Shown: positions 16,527 through 24,378 of the stretch, piece after piece | Layout: every line of letters begins with the position of its first letter | How positions within the stretch are numbered: position 1 is the first letter of the stretch | Origin: Coriobacteriia bacterium | GTDB taxonomy: Bacteria; Actinomycetota; Coriobacteriia; Coriobacteriales; Eggerthellaceae | DNA length: 55,491 nucleotides | Reading direction: 5' to 3' | Assembly: GCA_030526515.1 (NCBI GenBank) | Contig: JAUNCQ010000008.1 | Span: forward strand, 1 to 55,491 | Made by a program: the position numbers and the translations under genes | The notes under the pieces: generated by a model | Seen by the model: the letters and a program-made list of their open reading frames with translations, nothing else | The model's database searches: none | Told to the model about the DNA's origin: nothing

Positions 16527-16667
16527 CTGGGCCTCCTTCTGCCTGGGCGAACACGTAGCTTTTCATTATAGAGCCAGCGAGCGGTGCGAGGCTTGCGGGC
16601 GCGGATTTGCACGACTTCCCCACTTGCGGCAGGCAGGCGCTGGAACGCGCGGGCGCGGGGCAGGCAT

Positions 16668-16886
16668 GCGTCAGGGACTCGCTTGGGGATTTTTTGCGGA
16701 AACGTGTATGTGCTCGATTGAGGATAATCTAGCGCTCTGCAGAGACATCGCTCTGACCTGGGGGTTTACGAGCGCATATTTCGCCCAGAAGCTGAAGGGC
16801 GACTTCCGTGCGGGAAATGTGCGGAAACGTGTACACGTTTCCGTCGATTTCCGTCAGGAGAGCCGAGGAGGCCTACACGTTTCCGT
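16668..16886. repeat. MITE-like 219-bp intergenic repeat, copy 1
   Basis: This stretch aligns without gaps to 24093-24311 with about 23 differences by eye (about 89% identity). It carries GCGGAAACGTGTA at 16696, a perfect 20-bp palindrome GGAAACGTGTACACGTTTCC at 16823-16842, and an inverted end TACACGTTTCCGT at 16874-16886. The spacing of these three blocks (125 and 53 bp) is identical in both copies. It encodes no convincing protein. It lies between a membrane-protein operon and an ABC-transporter operon, which fits a non-autonomous mobile or structured repeat. Confidence 0.75.
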
Positions 16887-16951
16887 CAATTTCCTATACG
16901 CTGGACCCAAAAGCCCAGGATGCGAAGGGCGGAGAACGGAGTCATCGCATG

Positions 16952-16980
16952 AAAAAGGGCCGCCGCGGGAGCGGCGACCC
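16952..16980 (-). terminator. rho-independent terminator of the ABC transporter operon
   Basis: On the minus strand, GGGTCGCCGC and GCGGCGGCCC (one mismatch) pair around TCCC and are followed by TTTTTC. It lies 45 bases past the stop of the permease gene, the last gene of the operon that begins near 23521. Confidence 0.85.
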
Positions 16981-17024
16981 TGGGGACGACTAGACGGGCC
17001 CTAGTCGGACTATGCTCGGCGGAC

Positions 17025-17786
17025 CTAGTCGATGGTCCACTTGAGCAGGTGGTTCTTCACCTTCTCGAAGATCTGCATGACTATGACCAGCACGATGATC
17101 ATGAACAGGAAGCCTGCCCAAGTATTGTCGTACAGGCCGAAGTCGCTGTTCTTCTTGACGAAGAAGCCCATGCCCCACTGAGCGCTGTACATTTCCGCGA
17201 ACACCAGGACCAGGAAGGAGCTGCGCAGCGACGTGACGAAGCCGGACAGGATGGACGGCATGGCCGCCGGAAGCATGACCTTGGTCAGGCGCTTCCAGCC
17301 GGTCAGGCACAAGGTGTCGGCATTGTCCAGGTAGCGCTTGTCAATGGTCATGATGCCGGTGATGGTGGCGAACAGCGTTGCCCAGATGGTGTTGTACACG
17401 ATCAGGAACACCGACGCCGAAGCGAACGTGGGTGCCAGGTACAGGGCGAAGGGAGAGAGCAGGATGGCGGGAATGACGCTGATGGCGTACACGATGGGGT
17501 ACAGCGTGTCACGCAGGCGCTTATGGGTGCCCAGCACAATGCCGAAGGCAAGCGCAATGGCCGTGCCGATGATCAGCGACGGCACCAGCAGCGTCATGGA
17601 CGAGATGAAGTTCATGGGGAACTCCGGTGCGTGGAGCATGAACGCATCCCAAATGCGATCCACCGTGGGGAACAGAACCTTGTCCACCAGCTCGTTGTCG
17701 GTCACGAACTTGTATCCCAAGAACATGACCAGCAGGACCACCACCGTGCCCCAGTACTTCTTTGCGAATGCCTTTACCGAATCCAT
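17025..17786 (-). CDS. ABC transporter permease, nitrate/sulfonate/taurine type
   Basis: The 253-residue protein has six membrane helices and the BPD_transp_1 signature (YAISVIPAILLSPFALYL; the EAA-like loop is LTGWKRLTKVMLPAAMPSIL). It belongs to the SsuC/TauC/ThiX group that works with TauA-like binding proteins. It is the last gene of the operon and follows the substrate-binding protein gene by 46 bases. The substrate cannot be fixed from sequence; the neighbouring methionine gamma-lyase-like enzyme hints at a sulfur compound or an amino acid. Confidence 0.9.
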   Translation of the reverse strand: MDSVKAFAKKYWGTVVVLLVMFLGYKFVTDNELVDKVLFPTVDRIWDAFMLHAPEFPMNFISSMTLLVPSLIIGTAIALAFGIVLGTHKRLRDTLYPIVYAISVIPAILLSPFALYLAPTFASASVFLIVYNTIWATLFATITGIMTIDKRYLDNADTLCLTGWKRLTKVMLPAAMPSILSGFVTSLRSSFLVLVFAEMYSAQWGMGFFVKKNSDFGLYDNTWAGFLFMIIVLVIVMQIFEKVKNHLLKWTID

Positions 17787-17832
17787 ACTCTTCCCTCTTG
17801 CCCGTAGTCTTTCCTGTTTGGAGCGACGCGAA

Positions 17833-18921
17833 TTAAGCCTTGTTGTTCTCTGCGAAGAACTGGTTCATCTTGTCGTAGAACTCCTTGTTCTCGGCGCCGT
17901 AGGCGGCGGTGCAGGCGTCCAGGGCCTCCTTGTACATGGAGGTGTCGATGTGGTCGTTCACGTCGATCTTGTCGGCGTCCTTCGGGAACAGGCCCATGTC
18001 CATCATCCAGTCCCAAGCGCGGACCACGGAGTTCTCGACCGGGTCCAGGTTCAGGCGATAGTGCTCGTTATCCATGTAGGCATGCACGAAGTCCTCGGTG
18101 GAGCCGGTCTGCTTCACGACCATCTTGGCGACCTCGTCCTTGTTGGACTCGTACCAGCACTGAGCGCGCAGGTAGGCCTTCAGCAGGCGAACCATGCCGT
18201 CGCGGTTTTCGTCCAGGAACTTCTGCGGGGAGTCCATACGGCAGCAGGAGTAGTTCGGGGTGATGTCAGAGCAGTAGCACATGACCTCGACTTCCTTGGT
18301 CTGGCCGATGTTGTAGTTCTGGGAGGTACCGCAGATGGCGTAGTCAGCCTTGCCGCCGCGGACAGCCTCGACGCGGTCAGCGTGGTTGGACAGGACGATG
18401 CACTCGAACTCGTCCATCTTGTGGCCCAGGTCGAACAGCGGACCGAAGACGGCGAACTCGTTGCCGGAGCAGGCGATCTTCTTGCCCACCAGGTCCTCGA
18501 CGCCGTTCCACTTGGTGCCGGCCTTGGCAATGATCGGCATGCAGCCGGTCAGCATGTAGCCAGCGTAGATGGTCAGGTCCTGGCCGGAGGCGATGTGGGT
18601 CAGCGGCAGGTTGGTGCCGTTGTTGGACAGGATGTCGACCTTGTTGGAGAACAGTGCGGAGAAGGCTTCGTCAGAGCTGGAGAAGACGCTGACCTCGACG
18701 GTCACGTTCTCTTCGTCCAGGTAGCCCTGCTCCTGAGCGATGGCGTTCAGGATGTGGCCGTCATTGGTCGTGCCCAGGCGGGCGGTAAAGGGCTCGGCGG
18801 TCTTTTCGTTGCCAGCCGGAGCAGCAGCGTTGTTGTTGGAACCGGAGCAGCCAGCCAGAGCAGCGCCAGCGGCGGTGACGGCGGCAGCGGCGACGAAGCC
18901 GCGACGAGAAATGTTCTTCAT
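17833..18921 (-). CDS. ABC transporter substrate-binding protein (SsuA/TauA/NMT1-like)
   Basis: The 362-residue protein has a Tat-type lipoprotein signal: ISRRGFVAAAAVTAAG, followed by ALAGCSGS with the lipobox Cys near residue 25. The mature part has the NMT1/THI5-like fold (LGTTNDGHILNAIAQEQGYL, VSVFSSSDEAFSALFSNKVD, ILSNNGTNLPLTHIASGQDL). The ATG at 18921 was chosen over an upstream start at 18957 because GAGGAAAGT precedes it and the twin-arginine signal then starts near residue 5. It is the binding component for the adjacent ATPase and permease. Confidence 0.9.
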   Translation of the reverse strand: MKNISRRGFVAAAAVTAAGAALAGCSGSNNNAAAPAGNEKTAEPFTARLGTTNDGHILNAIAQEQGYLDEENVTVEVSVFSSSDEAFSALFSNKVDILSNNGTNLPLTHIASGQDLTIYAGYMLTGCMPIIAKAGTKWNGVEDLVGKKIACSGNEFAVFGPLFDLGHKMDEFECIVLSNHADRVEAVRGGKADYAICGTSQNYNIGQTKEVEVMCYCSDITPNYSCCRMDSPQKFLDENRDGMVRLLKAYLRAQCWYESNKDEVAKMVVKQTGSTEDFVHAYMDNEHYRLNLDPVENSVVRAWDWMMDMGLFPKDADKIDVNDHIDTSMYKEALDACTAAYGAENKEFYDKMNQFFAENNKA

Positions 18922-19074
18922 ACTTTCCTCTTTCCTGTTAGTTTCGTCTACTTGCAATCTATGATGAAGGCCTGGTCAGGCCGTCATTCCTTTGGGGGTC
19001 AGGGGCTGGCTTGGCCGATGGGCCGAAGGCCAGCGACCTGGTGCCTGGCGGAGCCAGGGCCGGGGCACGAGGGG

Positions 19075-19866
19075 TTACTCCTTGGTATGGAGCTGCACGT
19101 CGCGGTTGATGTACTCCACCAGCTCGGTGCGCAGCTGGATGATCTCCTCACTGCGGTACATGTGGTCGCGGTCGTGCTTGACCGTGGGCGGGATCACCTT
19201 GTTGAAGATGATGTGGCTGGGCGACTGGCCGAAGACCACGATGCGCGTGGCCAGCAGCAGCGCCTCCTCCACGTCGTGGGTGACGAAGAACACGGTCTTC
19301 TTGGTTTCCTCGTGGCTCCACAGGTCCAGCACCATGTCCTGCAGACGGGCGCGGGTCACGGCGTCAAGGGCGCCGAAGGGCTCGTCCATGAGCAGGATGG
19401 GCGGGTTGATGGCGAAGGAGCGGGCGATGGCGCAGCGCTGCTTCATGCCGCCGGACAGCTCCTTGGGCAGCTTGTTGAACACCGCCGGGTCCAGGCCCAC
19501 CTCGGTGAGCATGTGCAGGGCGCGCTCCCGCAGGGCCGCCCTGGGCTCCTTGGGGTACTTCTGCTCCATGGCCAGGAGGATGTTTTCGCCCGCGGTCATC
19601 CAGGGGAACATGCCGTAGTCCTGGAAGACCACGGAGCGCTCCAGGCTGGTGCCCTCGATGGGCTTTTCGTCCACCAGCAGCTGGCCCTGGGTGGGCTTGC
19701 CCAGACCTGCCAGCAGGCGCAGGAACGTGGACTTGCCGCAGCCGGACTGGCCCAGCAGGCACACGAACTCGCCTTCGCCCACCTGCAGGTTCACGTCCTC
19801 CAGCACGTTGCGGTCCGGTTCGTCCGGATACGCGAAGGACAGGTCTTTGGCTTCAACTTTGAACAT
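19075..19866 (-). CDS. ABC transporter ATP-binding protein (SsuB/TauB-like)
   Basis: The 263-residue protein has Walker A GQSGCGKST, Q-loop VVFQDYGMFPW, signature LSGGMKQR, Walker B ILLMDEPFGALD and switch His in FFVTHDVEEAL. These are typical of the nitrate/sulfonate/bicarbonate importers. The start MFKVEAKDL at 19866 follows AAAGGAACCCC; the in-frame start at 19911 adds an unlikely basic extension. The 153-bp gap to the binding-protein gene contains small GC hairpins (for example GGCCT and AGGCC near 18968), which may adjust the amounts of ATPase and binding protein. Confidence 0.9.
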   Translation of the reverse strand: MFKVEAKDLSFAYPDEPDRNVLEDVNLQVGEGEFVCLLGQSGCGKSTFLRLLAGLGKPTQGQLLVDEKPIEGTSLERSVVFQDYGMFPWMTAGENILLAMEQKYPKEPRAALRERALHMLTEVGLDPAVFNKLPKELSGGMKQRCAIARSFAINPPILLMDEPFGALDAVTRARLQDMVLDLWSHEETKKTVFFVTHDVEEALLLATRIVVFGQSPSHIIFNKVIPPTVKHDRDHMYRSEEIIQLRTELVEYINRDVQLHTKE

Positions 19867-19949
19867 GGGGTTCCTTTTCTTGGGGCCGGGCAGGCGCCCG
19901 ACGACCGCCAAGGGCTCGGCAGCCGTCGGGCGGGTGCCCGGCGAGGCTT

Positions 19950-21167
19950 CTACGCGGTCAGCTGGGCGAAGGCCTGCTGGAAGTCGGCGATCAGGTCCTG
20001 GGTGTTCTCCAGGCCGCAGGACAGGCGGATGGTGCCGTCGGTGATGCCCATGGCAATGCGGTCTTCCTTGTCCACGTTGTGGTGGGTCATGGAGGCCGGA
20101 TGCTGGATCAGGGTCTCGGGGTCGCCCAGGGACACGGCGATCTTGGCGATCTGCAGGGCGTTCACCAGCTTGCGGGCGGCTTCGTAGCTGCTCATGCCGG
20201 CAATGCCGTCCTTCAGCTCGAAGCTCAGGATGCCGCCGAAGCCCTCATGCTCCAGCTGGCAGGCCAGCTCGTGCTGGGGATGGGACGGCAGGCCCGGGTA
20301 GTACACCACGTCCACGCAGTCGTTGGACTCCAGGTACTCGGCCACGGCCTGGGCGTTCTGGCAGTGGCGCTGCATGCGCAGCTCCATGGTCATGAGGCCG
20401 CGGGACACCAGGAAGCAGTCGAAGGGGCTGGGAGTGGTACCGCAGAGCTTGGAGGTGGCGTTGGTGCCGATGTTGGCGATGTCGTCCGCGCTGCCCACGA
20501 TGGCGCCGCCGATGACGTCGCCATGGCCGTTGATGTACTTGGTGGTGCTGTGGACCACGATGTCGGCGCCGTCCAGCAGCGGATACTGGATGGGCGGCGG
20601 GCAGAAGGTGTTGTCCACGACCACCTTGGCGCCGTGCTCACGGGCGATCGCGGCGATGGCGCGAGTGTCGGTCAGGGTCATCATGGGGTTGGTGGCGGAC
20701 TCGAAGTACACCATGGCAGTGTTCGGGCGCATGGCACGACGGACGTTCTCCGGATCGGTCATGTCCACGTACTCGACCTCCACGCCGAACTTGGCCAGGG
20801 TCTTGTGCATGACCAGGTCGGTGCAGCCGTAGACGCAGTCGCCGCAGACCACGTGGTCGCCCGCCTTCAGCAGGCCCACCAGCACGCCGCCGATGGCGCC
20901 CATGCCGGAGCTGGTCACGACGGCGCTTTCGCCCTTTTCCAAGGCAGCGATCTTCTGCGCCAGGGAGTTCGTGGTCGGGTTGCCGCCGCGGGTGTAGCAG
21001 TAGCCGGCCTCCTGGCCCATGAAGCGGGCGGTACCCTGCTCCACGGTGTCGAAGCAGAAGGTGGACGTCTGGTAGATGGGGAAGCTCAGGGCACCTTCGG
21101 CCGCGTCGGTGCTGCCGGAGTGGATGCTCAGGGTGCCGAAGCCCACGTTGTTCAGGTCAATGCTCAC
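19950..21167 (-). CDS. methionine gamma-lyase-like Cys/Met metabolism PLP enzyme
   Basis: The 405-residue protein belongs to the trans-sulfuration PLP family. It has YTRGGNPTTNSLAQKIAALE, SSGMGAIGGVLVGLLKAGDH, the CVYGCTDL segment holding the Cys typical of methionine gamma-lyases, VVVDNTFCPPP, and VVHSTTKYINGHGDVIGG with the PLP Lys. A methionine gamma-lyase would cleave methionine to methanethiol, 2-oxobutyrate and ammonia. A cystathionine gamma-lyase or synthase activity cannot be excluded. It sits 10 bases after the aminotransferase gene and before the transporter genes, fitting uptake and breakdown of a sulfur amino acid or its derivative. Confidence 0.85.
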   Translation of the reverse strand: MSIDLNNVGFGTLSIHSGSTDAAEGALSFPIYQTSTFCFDTVEQGTARFMGQEAGYCYTRGGNPTTNSLAQKIAALEKGESAVVTSSGMGAIGGVLVGLLKAGDHVVCGDCVYGCTDLVMHKTLAKFGVEVEYVDMTDPENVRRAMRPNTAMVYFESATNPMMTLTDTRAIAAIAREHGAKVVVDNTFCPPPIQYPLLDGADIVVHSTTKYINGHGDVIGGAIVGSADDIANIGTNATSKLCGTTPSPFDCFLVSRGLMTMELRMQRHCQNAQAVAEYLESNDCVDVVYYPGLPSHPQHELACQLEHEGFGGILSFELKDGIAGMSSYEAARKLVNALQIAKIAVSLGDPETLIQHPASMTHHNVDKEDRIAMGITDGTIRLSCGLENTQDLIADFQQAFAQLTA

Positions 21168-21176
21168 AGGTCCTCC

Positions 21177-22376
21177 TTAGTTGATGAGCGCGTTTGCGAT
21201 TGCGGTAAAAGCGGGAAGCGAGCGCCGGACCTTGTCCGGGCTCACACAGAAGCTGATTCGGGCGTAGCCGGGGCAGCCGAAGGCGCTGCCGCCGACCAGC
21301 AGCACGTTGTTGGCGCGGGCCGCCTCCAGCAGGGCGTCTTCGTTGGCCTGGGGCGATGCCGCTCCCGGGGCCTTCACGAACAGGTAGAAGGCGCCCTGGG
21401 GCTCCTGCACCTGGAAGCCCAGCTGCTGCAGGTGGGTCAGGAGCGTGCTGCGGTTCTGCCGGTACGGCTCCAGGTCCACGGTGCAGTCCAGGCAGCGGGC
21501 CACCACGTGCTGGTAGGTACTGGGCGCGTTCACGAACCCCAGCATGCCCTGGGCGGTGCGCACGGCGTGGAGCACGTCGGCGCTCTGTTCCATGGCGTCC
21601 GGGACCACCAGGTAGCCGATGCGCTCCCCCGGCAAGCTCAGGGACTTGCTGAAGGAGTACGCCAGGAACGTGTTGGGGTGACAGTCGGTCCAGCTGGGCA
21701 GATCGGCGTCCACGTAGAGCAGGTCGCGGTAGGGCTCGTCGCTGATCAGGTAGATGGCGTGACCGTATTGGCGCTCTTTTTCGCCCAGAATCTTGCCGAT
21801 TGCGGCCGCAGTCTGCTTGGAGTAGATGGCGCCGCTGGGATTGTTGGGGCTGTTCACGATCACGACCTTGGTGCGGGGCGTGATCTTGCGCTCCAGGTCC
21901 GCCAGGTCCGGCTGGAAGGTGGCCGGGTCGGGGTCGACCGCCACCAGGGTGCCGTTCCAGTTGGTCACGAAGCTGGTGTATCCGGGGTAGTACGGGGCCA
22001 TGACCAGGACTTCATCGCCGGGATCCATGAGGGCGTACATGGCGATGTTCATGGCACCGGCCGCGCCCACGGTCATGACCACGTTGCGGGCGGCGAACGC
22101 GGTGCCGTAGCGGCGGTTCAGGTCGGCGGCCACGGCGGCGCGGACGTGGTCGTAGCCGGCGTCGGCCATGTAGCCGTGGATGGACAGCGGGTCCTGGGCC
22201 AGCACATCGGCCGCAGCCTGGGCCACGGCGGGCGGCGCGGGCATTTCCGGGTTGCCGATGCTGAAGTCGAAGACGTTTTCCGCGCCGTGGATGGCCGCAA
22301 GGCGCTGGCCTTCCTCGAAGGCGGCGCGGATGGGCGACACCAGGCCGGCGATGTTCTGCATGCGCTGGCTTAGCAT
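21177..22376 (-). CDS. class I/II PLP aminotransferase (aspartate aminotransferase family)
   Basis: The 399-residue protein has the fold-type I aminotransferase motifs: FDFSIGNPEMPAPPAV, VVMTVGAAGAMNIAMYALMD, VVIVNSPNNPSG, ISDEPYRDLLY, and the PLP Lys in YSFSKSLSLPGERIGY. The start MLSQRMQN overlaps the end of the dehydrogenase gene (ATGCTAA), so the two are coupled. Longer versions of this frame run antisense to nothing and into the dehydrogenase gene, and are not real. The amino donor is unknown. In this operon it may hand an oxo acid to the dehydrogenase-like enzyme. Confidence 0.9.
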   Translation of the reverse strand: MLSQRMQNIAGLVSPIRAAFEEGQRLAAIHGAENVFDFSIGNPEMPAPPAVAQAAADVLAQDPLSIHGYMADAGYDHVRAAVAADLNRRYGTAFAARNVVMTVGAAGAMNIAMYALMDPGDEVLVMAPYYPGYTSFVTNWNGTLVAVDPDPATFQPDLADLERKITPRTKVVIVNSPNNPSGAIYSKQTAAAIGKILGEKERQYGHAIYLISDEPYRDLLYVDADLPSWTDCHPNTFLAYSFSKSLSLPGERIGYLVVPDAMEQSADVLHAVRTAQGMLGFVNAPSTYQHVVARCLDCTVDLEPYRQNRSTLLTHLQQLGFQVQEPQGAFYLFVKAPGAASPQANEDALLEAARANNVLLVGGSAFGCPGYARISFCVSPDKVRRSLPAFTAIANALIN

Positions 22377-23521
22377 CGGATGGCCTCCAGGGCTGTGCGC
22401 AGGGCGGCGCGGGCGGCGGGTTCGTCGGGGACGGACTCGGTGCCGCAGATGGTGCTGGTCAGGTGCTCCATGACGTCGTCGGTGGGGTCCAGGCCCAGGT
22501 CCGCCAAGGTCAGGGGCATGCCGGCCGCGCGCATGAAGCGGGCCAGGGGCTCGATGGCCTGGGGGTTGCGGTTGTATTCCAGCTGGGCAAAGAGGCCGGT
22601 GGCGACGATTTCGCCATGGAGGTAGTCGATGGTCTGGCGGAAGTAGTGGGTGCGCAGGGACTCGTACAGGCGGTGGGCCACCGCGGTCTGGCCCTTGGCG
22701 CGCATGATGGCGCTGACGATGCCGGTCAGCGCGATGCACGCGAAAGTGACGTCGTGCAGGGTGCGGGTGGGGCGCTTGTGCTCCAGGTCCGCGCAGGCCT
22801 GCATGCCGTGGGCCTCCAGGACCTGGTAGACGTCCTGGGCCATGCGGTAAGCGCTGTAGGTGGCGATGCCGTCTTCCTCCAGCGTGATGGCGGGCTTGCC
22901 GTTGGCGATTTCGATGCACTTGGCCATGGCGTCCATGATGCCCGCGGCCAGCAGGCGCGGGGGCTGGGCGGCCATGACGGCATCGTCGACCAGGACGGCA
23001 TTGAGCTCGTAGTCGTAGTGGCGGTACTCCACGCACTTGCCTTCGTCGGTGTACATGACCGACAGCGGGCTGAAGCAGGCGCAAGTCGCGGCCGACGTGG
23101 GGATTGCCACGATGGGCAGGCCCGCGGCAAAGGCGACGGCCTTGCACAGGTCCATGATCTTGCCGCCGCCCACGGCCACGACGACCGGGCGGTCGGCGGC
23201 GGGGGCGGGGGTGGCTGCGGGGGTTGCGGCCCGGGCGTCGATTTCGTCCCGGGCTTCGCGTTCGCCCTGATTCAACGCGGCCAGGAGCTCGTCCACCTTG
23301 CGCTGGCTGGGGAAGCCGGCGTACAGGTCCAGCTGGTACGGGATGCCGGCGGCGTCCAGGCTCGCGGCCACGCGGCCGTTCGTGGCGGACCAGGCTGTGG
23401 GGCCGGCCACCACCAGGGCGCGGGTGCCGTATCGGGCGACCTCGGAGCCGGTGAGCTCGAGGATGTGCTGGTCGTGGAGGTATCGGCCGGTTCCGAAGCG
23501 ATAGCTGGTGGGGGTGGGCAT
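22370..23521 (-). CDS. glycerol-dehydrogenase-like iron-containing alcohol dehydrogenase family protein
   Basis: The 383-residue protein resembles GldA: VVAVGGGKIMDLCKAVAFA (NAD-binding glycine turn), IVAIPTSAATCACFSPLSVM followed by YTDEGK, a metal-site Asp in GIMDAMAKCIE and a His in YLHGEIVATGL. The start follows AGAAGGAGACGC. Residues about 85-110 are an Ala/Pro-rich insertion (TPAATPAPAADRP) not usual for the family. It is the first gene of the operon, behind a long leader. Reduction of an oxo acid or aldehyde made by the next two enzymes is a reasonable guess. Confidence 0.85.
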   Translation of the reverse strand: MPTPTSYRFGTGRYLHDQHILELTGSEVARYGTRALVVAGPTAWSATNGRVAASLDAAGIPYQLDLYAGFPSQRKVDELLAALNQGEREARDEIDARAATPAATPAPAADRPVVVAVGGGKIMDLCKAVAFAAGLPIVAIPTSAATCACFSPLSVMYTDEGKCVEYRHYDYELNAVLVDDAVMAAQPPRLLAAGIMDAMAKCIEIANGKPAITLEEDGIATYSAYRMAQDVYQVLEAHGMQACADLEHKRPTRTLHDVTFACIALTGIVSAIMRAKGQTAVAHRLYESLRTHYFRQTIDYLHGEIVATGLFAQLEYNRNPQAIEPLARFMRAAGMPLTLADLGLDPTDDVMEHLTSTICGTESVPDEPAARAALRTALEAIRC

Positions 23522-23888
23522 GCGTCTCCTTCTGTCGTCGTGCGTCGTGCGGAAGGCTGCTGCGGGCGCGCGGGCGCGGGGTGCGGCGGGCGCGTGCCGT
23601 GCCAGAATCGCGGGCGGCGTTCGGGCGGGGATCGCGGGCGTTCGGGTCGGCAACCTGGCGCGAGGCGCACGACGGTTGGCGCCGGCGCGGGCGCGGGTTG
23701 CCAGGCGGTGGCAGGCACGGCGCGCGAGCGCACGCGGCCAGGCCCCGGTCCGGGCGGCAGTCTTCTTTTTTGCTTTGGTTGACGCTGACGGCAGAATGAC
23801 AGCGTGGAGATGCGCAGTTGCAGAATGCGCATGGGTTCGGCGCGGCGCGAAGTGCAGAGGAGGGGGTGCGCAGCGCAAAACCGTGGCT
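23522..23888 (-). other. long GC-rich leader of the dehydrogenase-MGL-transporter operon
   Basis: About 360 bases separate the predicted promoter from the first start codon. The stretch is extremely GC-rich and can fold heavily. It contains a small frame starting MRILQLRISTLSFCRQRQ at 23832 with no ribosome site. No known riboswitch could be recognised by eye. A leader this long suggests post-initiation control. Confidence 0.4.
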
Positions 23889-23917
23889 ATTTTAGGCGAT
23901 GGGCGGGCGAGTTGCAA
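23889..23917 (-). promoter_or_regulatory. sigma-70-type promoter of the dehydrogenase-MGL-transporter operon
   Basis: On the minus strand TTGCAA (23917-23912) and TAAAAT (23894-23889) are separated by exactly 17 bases. It faces the dehydrogenase gene at 23521. Confidence 0.6.
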
Positions 23918-24092
23918 ATAGAGTATTGAAGTTTTGCCTGATGAGGGGCGCTCCCAGGTCGGCGAACGCGATTTCCGGAGCGAACGCGCGGGGGCGTTCA
24001 GAGGTGAGTATCCCCTGCTAACGGCGAGGTTTCGGGTGCGGATGGCGGGTCGGGTGCCGGCCTGGGGATCGCGGATGCCGCGGGACGGGCAC

Positions 24093-24311
24093 GCGTCAGG
24101 GACTCGCGTGCGGGTTTTTGGCGGAAACGTGTATGTGCTCGGTTGAGGATAATCCTGCGCTCTGCAGAGACATCGCTCTGACCTGGGGGTTTGCGAGCGC
24201 ATGTTTCGCCCAGAAGCTGAAGGGCGACTTCCGCGCGGGAAAAATGCGGAAACGTGTACACGTTTCAAGCATTTTCCGCCATGAGGACCGAGAGGGCCTA
24301 CACGTTTCCGT
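24093..24311. repeat. MITE-like 219-bp intergenic repeat, copy 2
   Basis: This is the partner of 16668-16886. GCGGAAACGTGTA is at 24121, the palindrome GAAACGTGTACACGTTTC at 24249-24266 (two bases shorter than in copy 1), and TACACGTTTCCGT at 24299-24311. The central 100 bp is the best conserved part (for example CTCTGCAGAGACATCGCTCT). It lies between the operon promoter at 23.9 kb and the EamA gene. Confidence 0.75.
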
Positions 24312-24378
24312 CATTTTCCCGCAGGCCGGCCTGGGAGGCACGGGGGCGGGGCGGGCGCAAGCCGACGGCGGTGGCGCG

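Noticed and set aside
22377-23147. N-terminal extension of the aminotransferase frame
   Set aside because: It overlaps the dehydrogenase gene in another phase and its translation is Arg/His/Pro-rich noise; the true start MLSQRMQN is at 22376.
23767-23832. Leader peptide starting MRILQLRISTLSFCRQRQ upstream of the dehydrogenase gene
   Set aside because: It has no ribosome site, only one Cys, and the frame runs on into the next gene without a stop at a sensible place.
23522-24268. N-terminal extension of the dehydrogenase frame through the MITE-like repeat
   Set aside because: The start at 23521 has a strong ribosome site and begins the conserved domain; the extension reads through repeat DNA and a promoter.
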